NCBI GenBank assembly: GCA_029263855.1
Contig: JAJUFC010000006.1
Location: 1-64,000 of the forward strand
From: Candidatus Thermochlorobacteriaceae bacterium
GTDB lineage: Bacteria > Bacteroidota > Chlorobiia > Chlorobiales > Thermochlorobacteraceae
Direction: 5' to 3'
DNA: 64,000 nucleotides
Within the stretch, counting starts at the first letter, position 1, and every line of letters starts with the position of its first letter. The position numbers and the translations under genes are program-made. Below are positions 37,726 through 47,180 of this stretch, in pieces. The notes beneath the pieces are model-generated. The model was not told the origin of the DNA. It did no database searches and was given only the letters and a program-made list of their open reading frames with translations.

Positions 37726-37829
37726 TGTTATTACTCCTTGAAAATGTTGAATGAAAAAGAACAGATTTTCTTGGAACTCGGATTCTACGGGTTCAGCTGG
37801 TCTTCACGGTTTTTTTTGCATATCACACA

Positions 37830-37920
37830 ATCTGCATCTTCTCCGCTTCATCTGTTCTATCCGTGTTTTCCTTTTTCACAAAATCTGTGCTTTATCCGCC
37901 TAATCCGTCCTATCTGCGTT
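37830..37920. repeat. Degenerate CRGAT tandem repeat
   Basis: Read on the minus strand: about eight units of C(A/G)GAT plus 4-6 bases (CAGATAGGA, CGGATTAGG, CGGATAAAG and so on). See findings. Confidence 0.6.
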
Positions 37921-37929
37921 CTCTCAATT

Positions 37930-38895
37930 TCACGCGGTCATGGCTTTGCGCTTCAGAACGGTTTTCACTTTTTGGATAATCGCCTCACTTGTTAAGCCAT
38001 GTTTTTCCAAGAGTTGATTTGCTGTTCCTGACTCGCCGAATTTATCCATCACGGCGACCATCTCAATCGGCACGGGGAAACTTCGTGCGCAGACATTTGC
38101 AACCGCATCGCCAAGCCCTGTATTGATTTGGTGCTCTTCAGCAGTAACGATTGCACCCGTTTCTTTCGCCGCGCTCAAGATGGCTTGCACATCGATGGGC
38201 TTAATCGTGTGCATATTGAGCACGCGCGCCGAAACGCCTTCCTCTTCTAATTTGTAAGCGGCTTGTAGCGCACGCCATACCATCACACCGCAGGCGATAA
38301 TGGTTACATCGATCCCTGAATTGAGTTCGATGGCTTTTCCAATTTCAAACGGAATGTCGTCGGTCGTGAAGTCAGGAACGGCGGGGCGACCAAAGCGCAA
38401 GTAAACTGCACCGTGATGTTTGTAAATGGCTTTGACGGCGCGTTTCGTCTCGCTGAAATCGGCGGGCGCAATTACGGTTATGTGCGGCAGAGAGCGCATC
38501 AATCCGATGTCTTCGAGGATTTGGTGCGTCGCGCCGTCTTCGCCGAGCGTTAAGCCTGCGTGGGAGGCGCAAATTTTGACGTTTTTTTCCGAGTATGCGA
38601 TGGATTGCCGAACTTGGTCGAAACTGCGTCCTGTGGCGAAGTTCGCAAACGTGCCGATGAAGGGAATTTTGCCCGTCGTCGTCAAGCCTGCGGCGATGCT
38701 CGTCATATTGGCTTCGGCAATGCCGATATTAAAAAAGCGGTCGGGATATTTTTCGGCAAATTTTTTCATGCCGACAGATTCAGTTAGGTCGGCACAAAGT
38801 GCAACCACTTTTTCGTCGCTTCCGATTTCAAGCAAGGCTTCGCCGAACCCTGCGCGTGTGGCTTTCTCGCCACGTGATTGAAGTTTAGTGCTCAT
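37930..38895 (-). CDS. Transketolase, C-terminal subunit
   Basis: 321 residues, the pyrimidine-binding plus C-terminal domains of a transketolase (TKT-C half). [31 protein letters not shown] carries the Glu that contacts the thiamine aminopyrimidine. [12 protein letters not shown] and [12 protein letters not shown] lie in the C-terminal domain. The N-terminal half with the ThDP diphosphate (GDG) motif is needed for activity but is not adjacent: rsmA lies divergent 29 bp upstream. Role: pentose phosphate or Calvin cycle carbon exchange, once paired. Confidence 0.9.
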   Translation of the reverse strand: MSTKLQSRGEKATRAGFGEALLEIGSDEKVVALCADLTESVGMKKFAEKYPDRFFNIGIAEANMTSIAAGLTTTGKIPFIGTFANFATGRSFDQVRQSIAYSEKNVKICASHAGLTLGEDGATHQILEDIGLMRSLPHITVIAPADFSETKRAVKAIYKHHGAVYLRFGRPAVPDFTTDDIPFEIGKAIELNSGIDVTIIACGVMVWRALQAAYKLEEEGVSARVLNMHTIKPIDVQAILSAAKETGAIVTAEEHQINTGLGDAVANVCARSFPVPIEMVAVMDKFGESGTANQLLEKHGLTSEAIIQKVKTVLKRKAMTA

Positions 38896-38924
38896 TTTTT
38901 GTTGAACGGCTTTACAAAATTAAA

Positions 38925-39713
38925 ATGAAAGTCAAATATAAAGAGACCGAAGTCGTGCCGAAAAAAAGTTTCGGACAGAATTTTCTCACGGACGACAACA
39001 TCTTGCGTAAAATCGTTGCCGAAGCGCGCCTTTCGCCCACCGACAACGTTCTTGAAATTGGTCCCGGCTTTGGTGCGCTTACAAAGCATATTGCGGCGTT
39101 TGTTTCGCGCTTTACGGCGGTTGAACTTGATAAAAACTTGGCGCAGTTTATTCGCACCGAATTTGCAAATGTGGATTTAATCGAGGGTGATGTTTTAGAC
39201 CTCTCGCTTGTCTCGTTGGCAAATGGGAAACCCCTGAAAGTTTTAGGAAACATTCCTTACGCGATTACATCACCGATTCTCTTCAAACTGCTTGACGAAC
39301 GTGCCCACATTTCAGAAGCCATTCTGCTGATGCAAGAGGAAGTCGCACGACGCCTTTCCGCAGCGCCTCGCACGAAGGAGTATGGCATTTTAGCCGTTCA
39401 ACTGCAAGCGTTTGCAAAAGTCGAGTATTGCTTCAAGGTTGGAAAACATGTTTTTAAGCCGCAACCGACGGTGAATAGCGCGGTGGTTCGCCTTTCGTTC
39501 CAACCCGCGTTTTCACATGTCTCAAACATTTTAGAGTCATCGTTTCGCGTGCTGGTTCGGCGTGCATTTGCGATGCGACGTAAAACATTAGAAAACAATT
39601 TGAAACTTTATTACGACCTTTCGGGAATTGACTTCAACTTCAAGCGGCGGGCGGAAGAACTCTCGGTCTCAGAGTTCGTTCATCTCGCCGAGCTGCTTTA
39701 TCATTTGCGCTGA
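38925..39713 (+). CDS. rsmA: 16S rRNA (adenine1518/1519-N6)-dimethyltransferase
   Basis: 262 residues. KKSFGQNFLTD N-terminus, SAM motif I EIGPGFGALT, acidic EL loop, and motif IV N109-I110-P111-Y112 as expected for RsmA/KsgA. It dimethylates two adjacent adenosines in helix 45 of 16S rRNA. Followed by the AT-rich island. Confidence 0.95.
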   Translation: MKVKYKETEVVPKKSFGQNFLTDDNILRKIVAEARLSPTDNVLEIGPGFGALTKHIAAFVSRFTAVELDKNLAQFIRTEFANVDLIEGDVLDLSLVSLANGKPLKVLGNIPYAITSPILFKLLDERAHISEAILLMQEEVARRLSAAPRTKEYGILAVQLQAFAKVEYCFKVGKHVFKPQPTVNSAVVRLSFQPAFSHVSNILESSFRVLVRRAFAMRRKTLENNLKLYYDLSGIDFNFKRRAEELSVSEFVHLAELLYHLR

Positions 39714-40191
39714 TACGAGTTCCGCTTGAAAGATTAGACGCACGTTGCCAAAGACATTTGTTTACAAATATATGATGCTTTTTTTAACTCCAATTGATTA
39801 GGTTTGAACTCCGCTCAACCTACCCGTTCCTGAGTGTTCAGACCCCGTTCTCTCTTATTGCTTTTATCAAACAATTCAACCTTAACGTTATATCATTAAG
39901 AAACCAAGACTTAACGAATTTTAGCCAACTCAGTCAAGCGTTTGGCGTGCGTGTAGACAGGGCGTCTTCGGAAGCGGGCGAGGATATTTGACTTATGCGA
40001 GATTCGCATTTTGTATTGTTGTAAGTAAATAGCGCATTAAAATTGCTCTTTATGGCTCAAAAATGAGGTTTTTTGCTGAAATTCTAAGAAGTCAGGGGAT
40101 TTTGAGTAGTTTTCTTCAACGCGCAAAACATTCGTCTATTACGACGTTGTGGGCAAGCGTAAGGAAAAACAGACAATAAAAACCACCATAG
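39714..40191. other. AT-rich stretch without a recognisable gene
   Basis: 478 bp. I see no convincing gene here. A 65-codon frame at 39794-39991 has no ribosome site and does not resemble a known protein. Composition shifts to AT-rich compared with rsmA, as in the adjacent decayed gene, so this is probably the left part of an acquired island. The final 40 bp include GTTGTGGGC (40146-40154), the left arm of an inverted repeat spanning the pseudogene. Confidence 0.55.
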
Positions 40192-41108
40192 ATGAACTTT
40201 TTGGAATTAGCCGAACAGATAATAAAAACCAGCAATCAACCTTTAACCTCTAATGAAATTTGGGAAAAGGCTCTTGAATTAGGACTTGACCAAAATTAAA
40301 CTCAAAAGGGAAAACTCCTTGGGCTACACTTGGGGCAAGGCTTTATGTTGATATTCGTGATAACCAAAATAGTCGGTTTGTTCCAGTAGGTAAAAGACCT
40401 ACTAAATTTGGTCTAAGAAACGTAAATTTAAATGATATACAAACGGCAACAAGCCAACACGTCCCGATATTTAACCCTGAAAAATTTAACGAAAGGGATT
40501 TACACCCCTTACTTGTGAAATTTGCAGACACTTATTAACATTTCAGGGGAGCAAGATTAAAAACAATTTTTCACGAAAACTCAAATAAATCAAAAAAAAG
40601 GATATAACAAATGGTTACACCCTGATTTGGTAGGCGTATATTTTTCATTCAATGACCAAATTAGAGAGTATGAAAAAGTAATTATTGAATTTCAAAATGA
40701 TTTTTCTATAGTAGCAACAAAGTTATTTTCCTTTGAGTTAAAAGTCAGCATTGATATTTCAAATTTGCGAGAATATTATTTTCAAGCAGTTTCAAATTCA
40801 AGTTGGGATAATGAAGGTTACTTAGTTGCACTAAAAATAGATGAAGAAGTAATAGAAGAAATAAGACGTTTGGCAAATTCCTTTGGAATAGGGTTAATTA
40901 AACTTGATGCTGAGAATATAGAAGAAGGACAGATTATCGTGCCTGCAACAAACAAGAAGCAGTTAGATATTGATGCAATGGACAGATTAGCAGGTGAAAA
41001 TAAAATCAAGAAGGTGAATAGTAAGTATGATAAAGTAATGGACGATAACGAAATTTTTAAGTATTTGAAGGACAAGGGTATAACGCAATGAAAACGCCAG
41101 CCCACAAC
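40146..41108. repeat. Inverted repeat flanking the decayed gene
   Basis: GTTGTGGGC at 40146-40154 and its exact complement GCCCACAAC at 41100-41108. GAAAA follows the left arm closely and GAAAACGCCA precedes the right arm, so the two would make a single hairpin if the piece between were absent. Confidence 0.5.
40192..41091 (+). pseudogene. Decayed HARE-HTH (COG2958/HrgA-like) gene
   Basis: Translated across frames, the region restores one protein of about 300 residues. The first frame gives the HARE-HTH start (MNFLELAEQIIKTS...NEIWEKALELGLDQ, 40192-40296). The next continues SKGKTPWATLGARLYVDIRDN, FVPVGKRPTKF and ERDLHPLLVKFADTY. The last gives KTIFHENS, KKGYNKWLHPDLVGVYF and a 154-codon open end. 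Lesions: one A missing in a run near 40292; an in-frame TAA near 40538; and an A8 run near 40597 that shifts the frame. The family occurs beside restriction-modification and islands. Low GC against its neighbours suggests transfer. Homopolymer sequencing errors could explain two of the lesions but not the TAA. Confidence 0.8.
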
Positions 41109-41111
41109 ATT

Positions 41112-41220
41112 ATGTTTGCGAAAAGGCGGGCTAATGTGCTAAATTTTTGCTTTTATGCTTTTAATTTACTTTTGTGCGTAGGACAAGGGAAGTGCTAATA
41201 AGACCACTCTTCGCAAGCAT
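41112..41220. repeat. Imperfect inverted repeat after the decayed gene
   Basis: ATGTTTGCGAA (41112-41122) faces TTCGCAAGCAT (41210-41220), with 10 of 11 bases pairing across an AT-rich 87-base interior. It could be a structured element or insertion end. Confidence 0.45.
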
Positions 41221-41258
41221 TTTTCCGTTATCCGAACAATACGCCCTCTTTGAGATGA

Positions 41259-42464
41259 CTATAAATTGCTCTCAGTCAGATACTTGTAAGTAAGATAACT
41301 CGTAAAACCTGTGCCAACCGCAAGCGCATTTTCATCAATATCAAATTGTGTTGAGTGGATATTATGCACAATCTCCTTCGCTTCATTTCCGACGCCAAGT
41401 TGCCAAAATGTGCCTTTACATGCCTGCAAAAAATAAGCAAAATCTTCCGCGCCCATAATCGGCTCGGGCACGATGGTATTTTCTTCGCCCAAATACTCCC
41501 GCGAACACTGCATCGCAAATTCGGTTGCGGTTTTATCATTCACTAAAACAGGATAACCTTTTCGGATTTCTAACTCGGCTTCTACGCCCATTGCTTTTGC
41601 CGTGTAGCGCGTGATTTCTTCCAAGCGTTGCCACGCTTCTTTGCGGAGGTCTTCGTTCATGGTGCGCAGTGTGCCCATGAGTTTTACTTCGTTGGGAATG
41701 ATATTCGTTGCGCTTCCGCCGTTGATGGCGCAAATGCTCACCACAACGGCTTCTTTGGGCGGCATATTTCGGCTGACGATGGTTTGAAGCGCAGTAATGA
41801 GTTGAACGGTCGCCACAATTGGGTCTTTGGCGCGATGCGGAGCCGAACCGTGACCACCGATGCCGCGAATTGTGAAGTAAAGTTCGTCTGATGCCGCCAT
41901 CATCGGTCCTGCATAAAATCCAAGTTTGCCCACAGGCACTTGCGGAATGCAGTGCTGACCGAACACAACCGTTGGCTTTGGATTTTCAAACACGCCTTCA
42001 TCAAGCATGGGCTTTGCGCCGCCGGGCAGTTTTTCTTCCGAGGGCTGAAACAGAAACTTCACCGTTCCGCCAAAGTCGTTTTTCATTGTGGATAACGCCT
42101 TTGCGACGCCCAGCATGCACGATGTATGCGCGTCGTGTCCGCAGGCGTGCATTTTGCCTTCAACGGTTGAGCGAAAGGAGTGCGATGTTTCTTCGGGCAT
42201 GGGCAGGGCGTCAATATCAGCACGCAAGGCGACAACTTTCGCACTCTCCCCTTTTCTTCCCTTCAAATGCGCTACGACACCTGTTTTCGCAACGCCTTCT
42301 TGCACCTCTAAACCCAAGCCACTTAAATACTCGCTGATGATTTTTGCCGTTCGATATTCTTCGTAAGCCAGTTCGGGGTGCTTGTGAATATCGCGCCTGA
42401 TTTCAACGAGTTCGGGGAAAATTTTTTCGGTTTCGGATTTAATCCTGTGCTTGATGTCGGTCAT
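41259..42464 (-). CDS. M20-family amidohydrolase
   Basis: 401 residues from the ATG at 42464 (MTDIKHRIKSE). Metal-site motifs of the M20D/IAA-amino-acid hydrolase group: MHACGHDAHTS, the FQPSEEKLPGGA segment with the Glu pair, and a later GAEDFAYF. It should remove N-acyl groups from amino acids or hippurate-like substrates using two metal ions. No signal peptide, so cytoplasmic. Lies 35 bp after a lipoprotein gene in the same direction. Physiological substrate unknown. Confidence 0.92.
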   Translation of the reverse strand: MTDIKHRIKSETEKIFPELVEIRRDIHKHPELAYEEYRTAKIISEYLSGLGLEVQEGVAKTGVVAHLKGRKGESAKVVALRADIDALPMPEETSHSFRSTVEGKMHACGHDAHTSCMLGVAKALSTMKNDFGGTVKFLFQPSEEKLPGGAKPMLDEGVFENPKPTVVFGQHCIPQVPVGKLGFYAGPMMAASDELYFTIRGIGGHGSAPHRAKDPIVATVQLITALQTIVSRNMPPKEAVVVSICAINGGSATNIIPNEVKLMGTLRTMNEDLRKEAWQRLEEITRYTAKAMGVEAELEIRKGYPVLVNDKTATEFAMQCSREYLGEENTIVPEPIMGAEDFAYFLQACKGTFWQLGVGNEAKEIVHNIHSTQFDIDENALAVGTGFTSYLTYKYLTESNL

Positions 42465-42499
42465 GTCTTCGCCTTTGATTGGATTGCTATCCCTATATC

Positions 42500-43408
42500 T
42501 CAAAGTTTCGTTTTGTTCAAAATAGCGAGATTGCGTTTGATGTAATCGAGTTTGCGGAGTTCCGCACTGCACCGCTCGGTTTGGGCTTTGACCATAACGT
42601 TTGGCGATTCAGAATTGAACCAATAGAGGTCGTCTCTTTCCGCCGATTTAATCGAGACGCGCCAGCATTGGAATGTTCCCGCAGGCACGGTGAGCATTTC
42701 TAAGCCTTCGATTTTGTAATGCAGTTCGTTTGGTGCGGGTTTTTCGGGCGAGGGTTCGAGCAGTTCGGAGAGCGTGTTCCAATAAAATTCTTGACCTTCT
42801 TTGAAGTTGAGGGCACGAAGCGAAAGGGGCAGTTGGTCGTAAAGAAAATCGTTTTTGGCTAAATCAATTTCGCTATCGCCTTTGCCTTCGTTATCGACTT
42901 GCCACGCATGCGCATAGAGCATAGTTCTTCCGACGAGGCGGCGCAAAGTTTTCGTAAAAGTGCCGCGTTCATCGCTCCACGAGGCGATATACTTTGTGAT
43001 TTTCAAGGCGTCGCGTTGCAAAACGGAAAGCGAACTTGAATAGAGCGCGCGCTCGCTTTTGGCGAAAGTATGTTGCGAAATAACCGCGACTAAATCGGTG
43101 CGCGTGCTGTCGCTCGTTGCCGAGTAGGCTTGTCGCGTGAAGGCTTCTTTTCGGGTGAGGCGTGTTTCGGAAAATTTTAACGCCGTTCCGTTTATGACGC
43201 GCTCGACATCGTATTCGGCGCGTTCTTCTGTGCCTTCTTGCCAAATCGGGCTTTGCGTCCATTTTTCCGATAAGAGCGAATTGGGGTTTTCATCTTGCTT
43301 TTTTTCTGTGCGGGCTGGCGATGCGATTTTCTTTTCAACCATTTCAGGCGGCTTGCCGTCGCAGGCAGAAATGGCAAAGGCGATGAGGAAAACGATTAAA
43401 ATTTTCAT
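42500..43408 (-). CDS. DUF3108-like lipoprotein
   Basis: 302 residues. A lipoprotein signal ends at C16 (LIAFAISAC). The mature part is predicted beta-rich. A VPAGTFQCWRVSI segment followed by LYWFNSESPNVMVKAQ matches the end of DUF3108-type proteins, whose function is unknown though often tied to the cell envelope. It lies 33 bp after the alpha/beta hydrolase gene and 35 bp before the amidohydrolase, so the three may share a transcript. Confidence 0.75.
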   Translation of the reverse strand: MKILIVFLIAFAISACDGKPPEMVEKKIASPARTEKKQDENPNSLLSEKWTQSPIWQEGTEERAEYDVERVINGTALKFSETRLTRKEAFTRQAYSATSDSTRTDLVAVISQHTFAKSERALYSSSLSVLQRDALKITKYIASWSDERGTFTKTLRRLVGRTMLYAHAWQVDNEGKGDSEIDLAKNDFLYDQLPLSLRALNFKEGQEFYWNTLSELLEPSPEKPAPNELHYKIEGLEMLTVPAGTFQCWRVSIKSAERDDLYWFNSESPNVMVKAQTERCSAELRKLDYIKRNLAILNKTKL

Positions 43409-43441
43409 TGCGCGTTTGTCTCGATTAAGTTTTATCGTCGA

Positions 43442-44227
43442 TTAAGTGAGATGCTCCGAGATAAACGCAATGGAAAGCCGATTAAATTCATCGGGTTGGT
43501 CGACATTGCATACATGCCCCGAATTCACGATGATTTTGAGAATAGCGGACTTATGTTTTTGAACGAGCATTTTCACAGGCGGCAAGAACATATAATCTTC
43601 ATCGCCCATCAGGTAAAGGGTTGGCACAGGAATTTCTTTTTCGTTGAAATAGCGCATCAGCGGATTGGCTTCGTAGGTCATTCTAAACCAGCGAATAAAC
43701 TCACCTTGATAAAGTTTTCGGGCTTCACGCACAAAGAGGTTGCGCGACTCTTCATGGCGTTTGCGCGGCATAATCACCCACGCAAAGAGTTTATAGAGCC
43801 AGAGATACGGAATAAATCGTTTGGTTAGATGTCCGAGCCAAATCAGAATTTTCGAGCGAATGTTAAAGCGCGTGATTGCGCCCGCCATTACCATGGTGCT
43901 TATTCGTTCAGGTGCGATTTCGCCGATGGTGCGAATAATCAGCGTGCCGAGCGAGATTCCGATAAAATGCGCTTTTTGTATGTGAAGATGGTCAAGCACC
44001 TCGAGAATTTCTTCGCTGACTTTTCGGAAGGTGTAGTCTTCGTCGCGATAGCGTTGCAGAAAGGTTTGAGATTTGCCATGCCCGCGTAGGTCAATGAGTA
44101 AGACGTTGAAATGCGCTTTGAAGTCGCGCACTTGTTTGAACCAAATTGATGAACTTCCCCCCGCGCCGTGCACAAAAACGACCCATGCCTTATCTTCTCC
44201 GAGAAAATAGGTCTTATAGTGAAGCAT
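43442..44227 (-). CDS. Alpha/beta-hydrolase
   Basis: 261 residues. HGAGGSSSIW oxyanion region, IDLRGHGKS, nucleophile S102 in GISLGT, MGDEDYMF (acid) and a late SGHVCNVDQP with the catalytic His. General esterase/hydrolase fold close to menH/pip-type sequences; no substrate can be read from it. 128 bp separate it from the VWA gene upstream, so it may have its own promoter. Confidence 0.9.
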   Translation of the reverse strand: MLHYKTYFLGEDKAWVVFVHGAGGSSSIWFKQVRDFKAHFNVLLIDLRGHGKSQTFLQRYRDEDYTFRKVSEEILEVLDHLHIQKAHFIGISLGTLIIRTIGEIAPERISTMVMAGAITRFNIRSKILIWLGHLTKRFIPYLWLYKLFAWVIMPRKRHEESRNLFVREARKLYQGEFIRWFRMTYEANPLMRYFNEKEIPVPTLYLMGDEDYMFLPPVKMLVQKHKSAILKIIVNSGHVCNVDQPDEFNRLSIAFISEHLT

Positions 44228-44355
44228 CTTTGGTTCTCCTCAATAACCGAAATGTTCTGACAAGCGAATATAACTTTTTCGTCTCTGCCTGTGCGTTAAG
44301 TTATGGATAAATGCGCTTTTAGATGTGGTCGTTTTGGGCATTTGCGCTTTCGGCT

Positions 44356-46473
44356 TCAGGCTTCGGTTTTTCTTCCCAAGACGCTCTCTGCGAGCAAAAG
44401 AAGCACCACGATAAGAAGCAATGGTTTCCATGCTGCCAAGCCGTAGCGCGAGCCTGAAATCATTTCCGAAATGCCGTCGAGTGTTTCTGACGCATTCGCG
44501 AAGGCAAGCCGCGCCTCTTCAACGCCTGCTTTCAAGAAAATTTCTTTGAGCGAATTGGCTTCGATTTTTTCAAGCGATGATTCTTTCGGGGAAAGATTGA
44601 TGGCAAATTCCGCTAGCGTAACGGGTTCATCGCCCACAATTTTGAACAGCCGATAAACGCCGAGTTCGTCGTAAAGCGCGGGCGAGATAAAAAGCCTTGA
44701 CGCCCCTGCACGAAACTGAATGGTCGGCACTAAAATTTTTCCGCTTGGCTTTTCAACGCGCAGTTCATCGCTTGCCGAAACAATCGAAGGCAACATAAAA
44801 CTTGCCTCTTCTCCGGCAACGAAAGATTCATTTTTTGGCTGTGTCGCCGCCGCTGTTGTGAAAATCGTGCGATACAAAAGCGGGGGAAATATCGGTTGCA
44901 AAACAAAGTTTGTTAGTTCTTTTGTTGGAAGCGTTGGACAAACGACAAATCCGCCACTGCCAAAACGCGACATCGTCAGAAAGTTTTTATTTGCTTGATA
45001 GCCCAAAAGCCTTGATTCTACGGGCGATTTCAGGTATTCATTCGTTTTGAAAATCGTTCCGATTCCGCTTTCCGATGCCGCAAGTTGCGATTGCAATTTT
45101 TGCTTCGAGGCAAATATGCCTTCAAAAATGGGGTGTTGCACTTCGACTTTATCAATCGCTATCGGCTGTGGAAGTGCAAGGGGTTTGAGTTCGCCGCCGC
45201 CGAGGCGTTTGAGCAACTCGTTATGCGCGTTGAGCGACGCATTTATCGGCGCAAAGAGAATTAGTCCGCCGCCTTGTTCAACGAAGTTTACCGTCTTTTG
45301 AATTGTCGTTGTAGAGAGATTTTTTACGCCGCAAAAAATCAGCGCGTCAAATGAGGCGAAACTACGGCTATCGAGCGACGATTCAGGCGCAAGCGTGAGT
45401 TCAAAAAATTTTCCTTCAAAAAAACTTTCCAATGCCAGTTTCACATACATACACTCGCGCTCGTCGCTATATGCCAAGCAGATGCGCATTTTTTCAGGAA
45501 TATGAAATGCAAGGAAATGTTTGTTATCGAGCTCGAGATTATCTTTTGGCAATTCGATTTCGCCCGAAAGGAATCCGGTCCGTGTTGGCGAGGCAGTGAG
45601 CATGGTTTCGCCCGATTGCGCCTCGAGTTGAATCGCACCTTGCGCCGCAATTTTTTTATCCAACGTCCACTTCACTTCCACTTCTTTGGCAGATTCGCCC
45701 GTCTTTACTGCCGACACCTTCACGCGAATTGGCTTTTGCGGCTCGAAGACTTTTGTCAAGACTTCAATCTCGCTAATGCCAATGTTTTCTTGCTTTTTCG
45801 GCGCAACATCAATGAAAAATAAGTTGATGCCTGCCGCGTTGAGTTTGAGGCTATCGCCTGTGAGCGCGCCTGTTCGCTGAAAATCCGAGATGAGATACAT
45901 CTCACGATTCAAGTGCGTTGAGCGTTGGAGCCACTCTGCGCCTTTTTCTATGCAGGTTTGAAGCGGCACGCCGAAAGTGACAACGCTCGACTGCGCAAGA
46001 TTCTTTTTCGCTTCCGAGACGCTTTGCGCAATCGGCTCTTGTAGCGAATTTGAAAAGACGATGAAAATTTCGTCGCTCTCCGAAAAGTAATCCAACACGC
46101 GCAGCGCCGCCGACTTCGCCTGACGAAATACATCGTTGCCAAACGCATCTCGATACGACATCGACGGTGAAACATCGAGAATAATCATCGCGCTTGTTTT
46201 CGTTTGCGTCGAGAATCCACTTCCTGCTTGAAACGACGGAAACACCGGCTTTGAAAAGGTTGCGACCAAAAAGAAAATGATGAGACTGCGAATCGCTAAT
46301 AAAATCCACTCACGAATTTTGAAGCGTTTGAGCGAACTCGTTTGGATTTGCTTTAAGAGCATCAGCGAACTGAACTCAACGCGCCGCCGCTGTCTTAAAT
46401 TGAGCAAGTGAATGATAATCGGAATGCTTGCGGCAAGCAACCCAATTAAAATGGCTGGATTGAGAAAAATCAT
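44356..46473 (-). CDS. BatA-like membrane protein with VWA domain
   Basis: 705 residues. N-terminal BatA-type double helix (FLNPAILIGLLAASIPIIIHLL and WILLAIRSLIIFFLVATF), then a VWA domain with the MIDAS residues D100, S102 and S104. A long periplasmic-like part follows and a last helix (about 680-700) returns to the membrane. A region about 350-500 resembles a glutamine-amidotransferase-like fold found in such proteins. Bat proteins are linked to stress tolerance, but mechanism is unclear. Overlaps the hemolysin III gene by 4 bp. Confidence 0.85.
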   Translation of the reverse strand: MIFLNPAILIGLLAASIPIIIHLLNLRQRRRVEFSSLMLLKQIQTSSLKRFKIREWILLAIRSLIIFFLVATFSKPVFPSFQAGSGFSTQTKTSAMIILDVSPSMSYRDAFGNDVFRQAKSAALRVLDYFSESDEIFIVFSNSLQEPIAQSVSEAKKNLAQSSVVTFGVPLQTCIEKGAEWLQRSTHLNREMYLISDFQRTGALTGDSLKLNAAGINLFFIDVAPKKQENIGISEIEVLTKVFEPQKPIRVKVSAVKTGESAKEVEVKWTLDKKIAAQGAIQLEAQSGETMLTASPTRTGFLSGEIELPKDNLELDNKHFLAFHIPEKMRICLAYSDERECMYVKLALESFFEGKFFELTLAPESSLDSRSFASFDALIFCGVKNLSTTTIQKTVNFVEQGGGLILFAPINASLNAHNELLKRLGGGELKPLALPQPIAIDKVEVQHPIFEGIFASKQKLQSQLAASESGIGTIFKTNEYLKSPVESRLLGYQANKNFLTMSRFGSGGFVVCPTLPTKELTNFVLQPIFPPLLYRTIFTTAAATQPKNESFVAGEEASFMLPSIVSASDELRVEKPSGKILVPTIQFRAGASRLFISPALYDELGVYRLFKIVGDEPVTLAEFAINLSPKESSLEKIEANSLKEIFLKAGVEEARLAFANASETLDGISEMISGSRYGLAAWKPLLLIVVLLLLAESVLGRKTEA

Positions 46474-47180
46474 GGCAAACTTTTTATGCCTCCCTGAACA
46501 ACGCCTGTTTGTGCTTCAAACGGAACTGACGACACCAAAACCGCAAGGAAGTGGCAAGCGCTTCCACCTAAAACAAATAAATGCCAAATCGCGTGATGAT
46601 ATGGCAAGGATTTCCACACATAAAAAGCAACGCCAAGCGTGTAAATCACGCCGCCGCTCAAAAGCCATAGCAAGCCTTGCATTGGCACATGGTTCAAGAC
46701 GGGCTTAATTGCAATCACAACCAACCAGCCTAACGCGATATACAATGCGGCACTCACCCATTTTTTTGCGTTGATGGAAAAAAATTTCAGCACGATTCCG
46801 ACCGCCGCCAATGCCCACACCGCCACGAGCAACGGAACGCCCCAATCTCCGCGCAAATTGACGAGCGAAAATGGCGTGTATGTGCCTGCAATCAAGAGGT
46901 AAATCGACACATGGTCGAAAATGCGCATGCGCAATCGGCTCTTTTCATCTTTCGTGCTGTGATAAACAACCGATGCCACATAGAGCATCACAAGCGATGT
47001 TCCGTAAGCGAGCAAACTGATTTGATGCCACATATCGCCGAAGCGAAACGCCAAAAAGGCAAGGCTTAAAAATCCGACCAGACTTAACATCATGCCGAGC
47101 GCGTGCGTCAAGATGTTCGCCCGTTCTTCATGCGGCGTGTAATGCGGAATCACGGCGTTCGTATTAGTTGCAGTTTGCAT
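46470..47180 (-). CDS. Hemolysin III / PAQR-family membrane protein
   Basis: 236 residues with seven membrane helices. ERANILTHALGMMLSLVG contains the conserved Glu-His pair, SVVYHST the Ser-His, and AIWHLFVLGGSACHF the C-terminal His site that together bind a metal in this family. Relatives are adiponectin-receptor-like hydrolases, and the haemolysin label is historical. Starts 1 bp after the sbcD stop and overlaps the VWA gene. Confidence 0.92.
   Translation of the reverse strand: MQTATNTNAVIPHYTPHEERANILTHALGMMLSLVGFLSLAFLAFRFGDMWHQISLLAYGTSLVMLYVASVVYHSTKDEKSRLRMRIFDHVSIYLLIAGTYTPFSLVNLRGDWGVPLLVAVWALAAVGIVLKFFSINAKKWVSAALYIALGWLVVIAIKPVLNHVPMQGLLWLLSGGVIYTLGVAFYVWKSLPYHHAIWHLFVLGGSACHFLAVLVSSVPFEAQTGVVQGGIKSLP

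Noticed and set aside
37738-37995. 85-codon plus-strand frame
   Set aside because: Covers the CRGAT repeat and the end of the transketolase gene on the other strand.
39794-39991. 65-codon frame in the AT-rich stretch
   Set aside because: No ribosome site and no familiar pattern; possibly part of another decayed gene, but not supportable.
40146-41220. Classical integron attC site
   Set aside because: The arms do not contain the RYYYAAC/GTTRRRY core pair and there is no integrase in the window.
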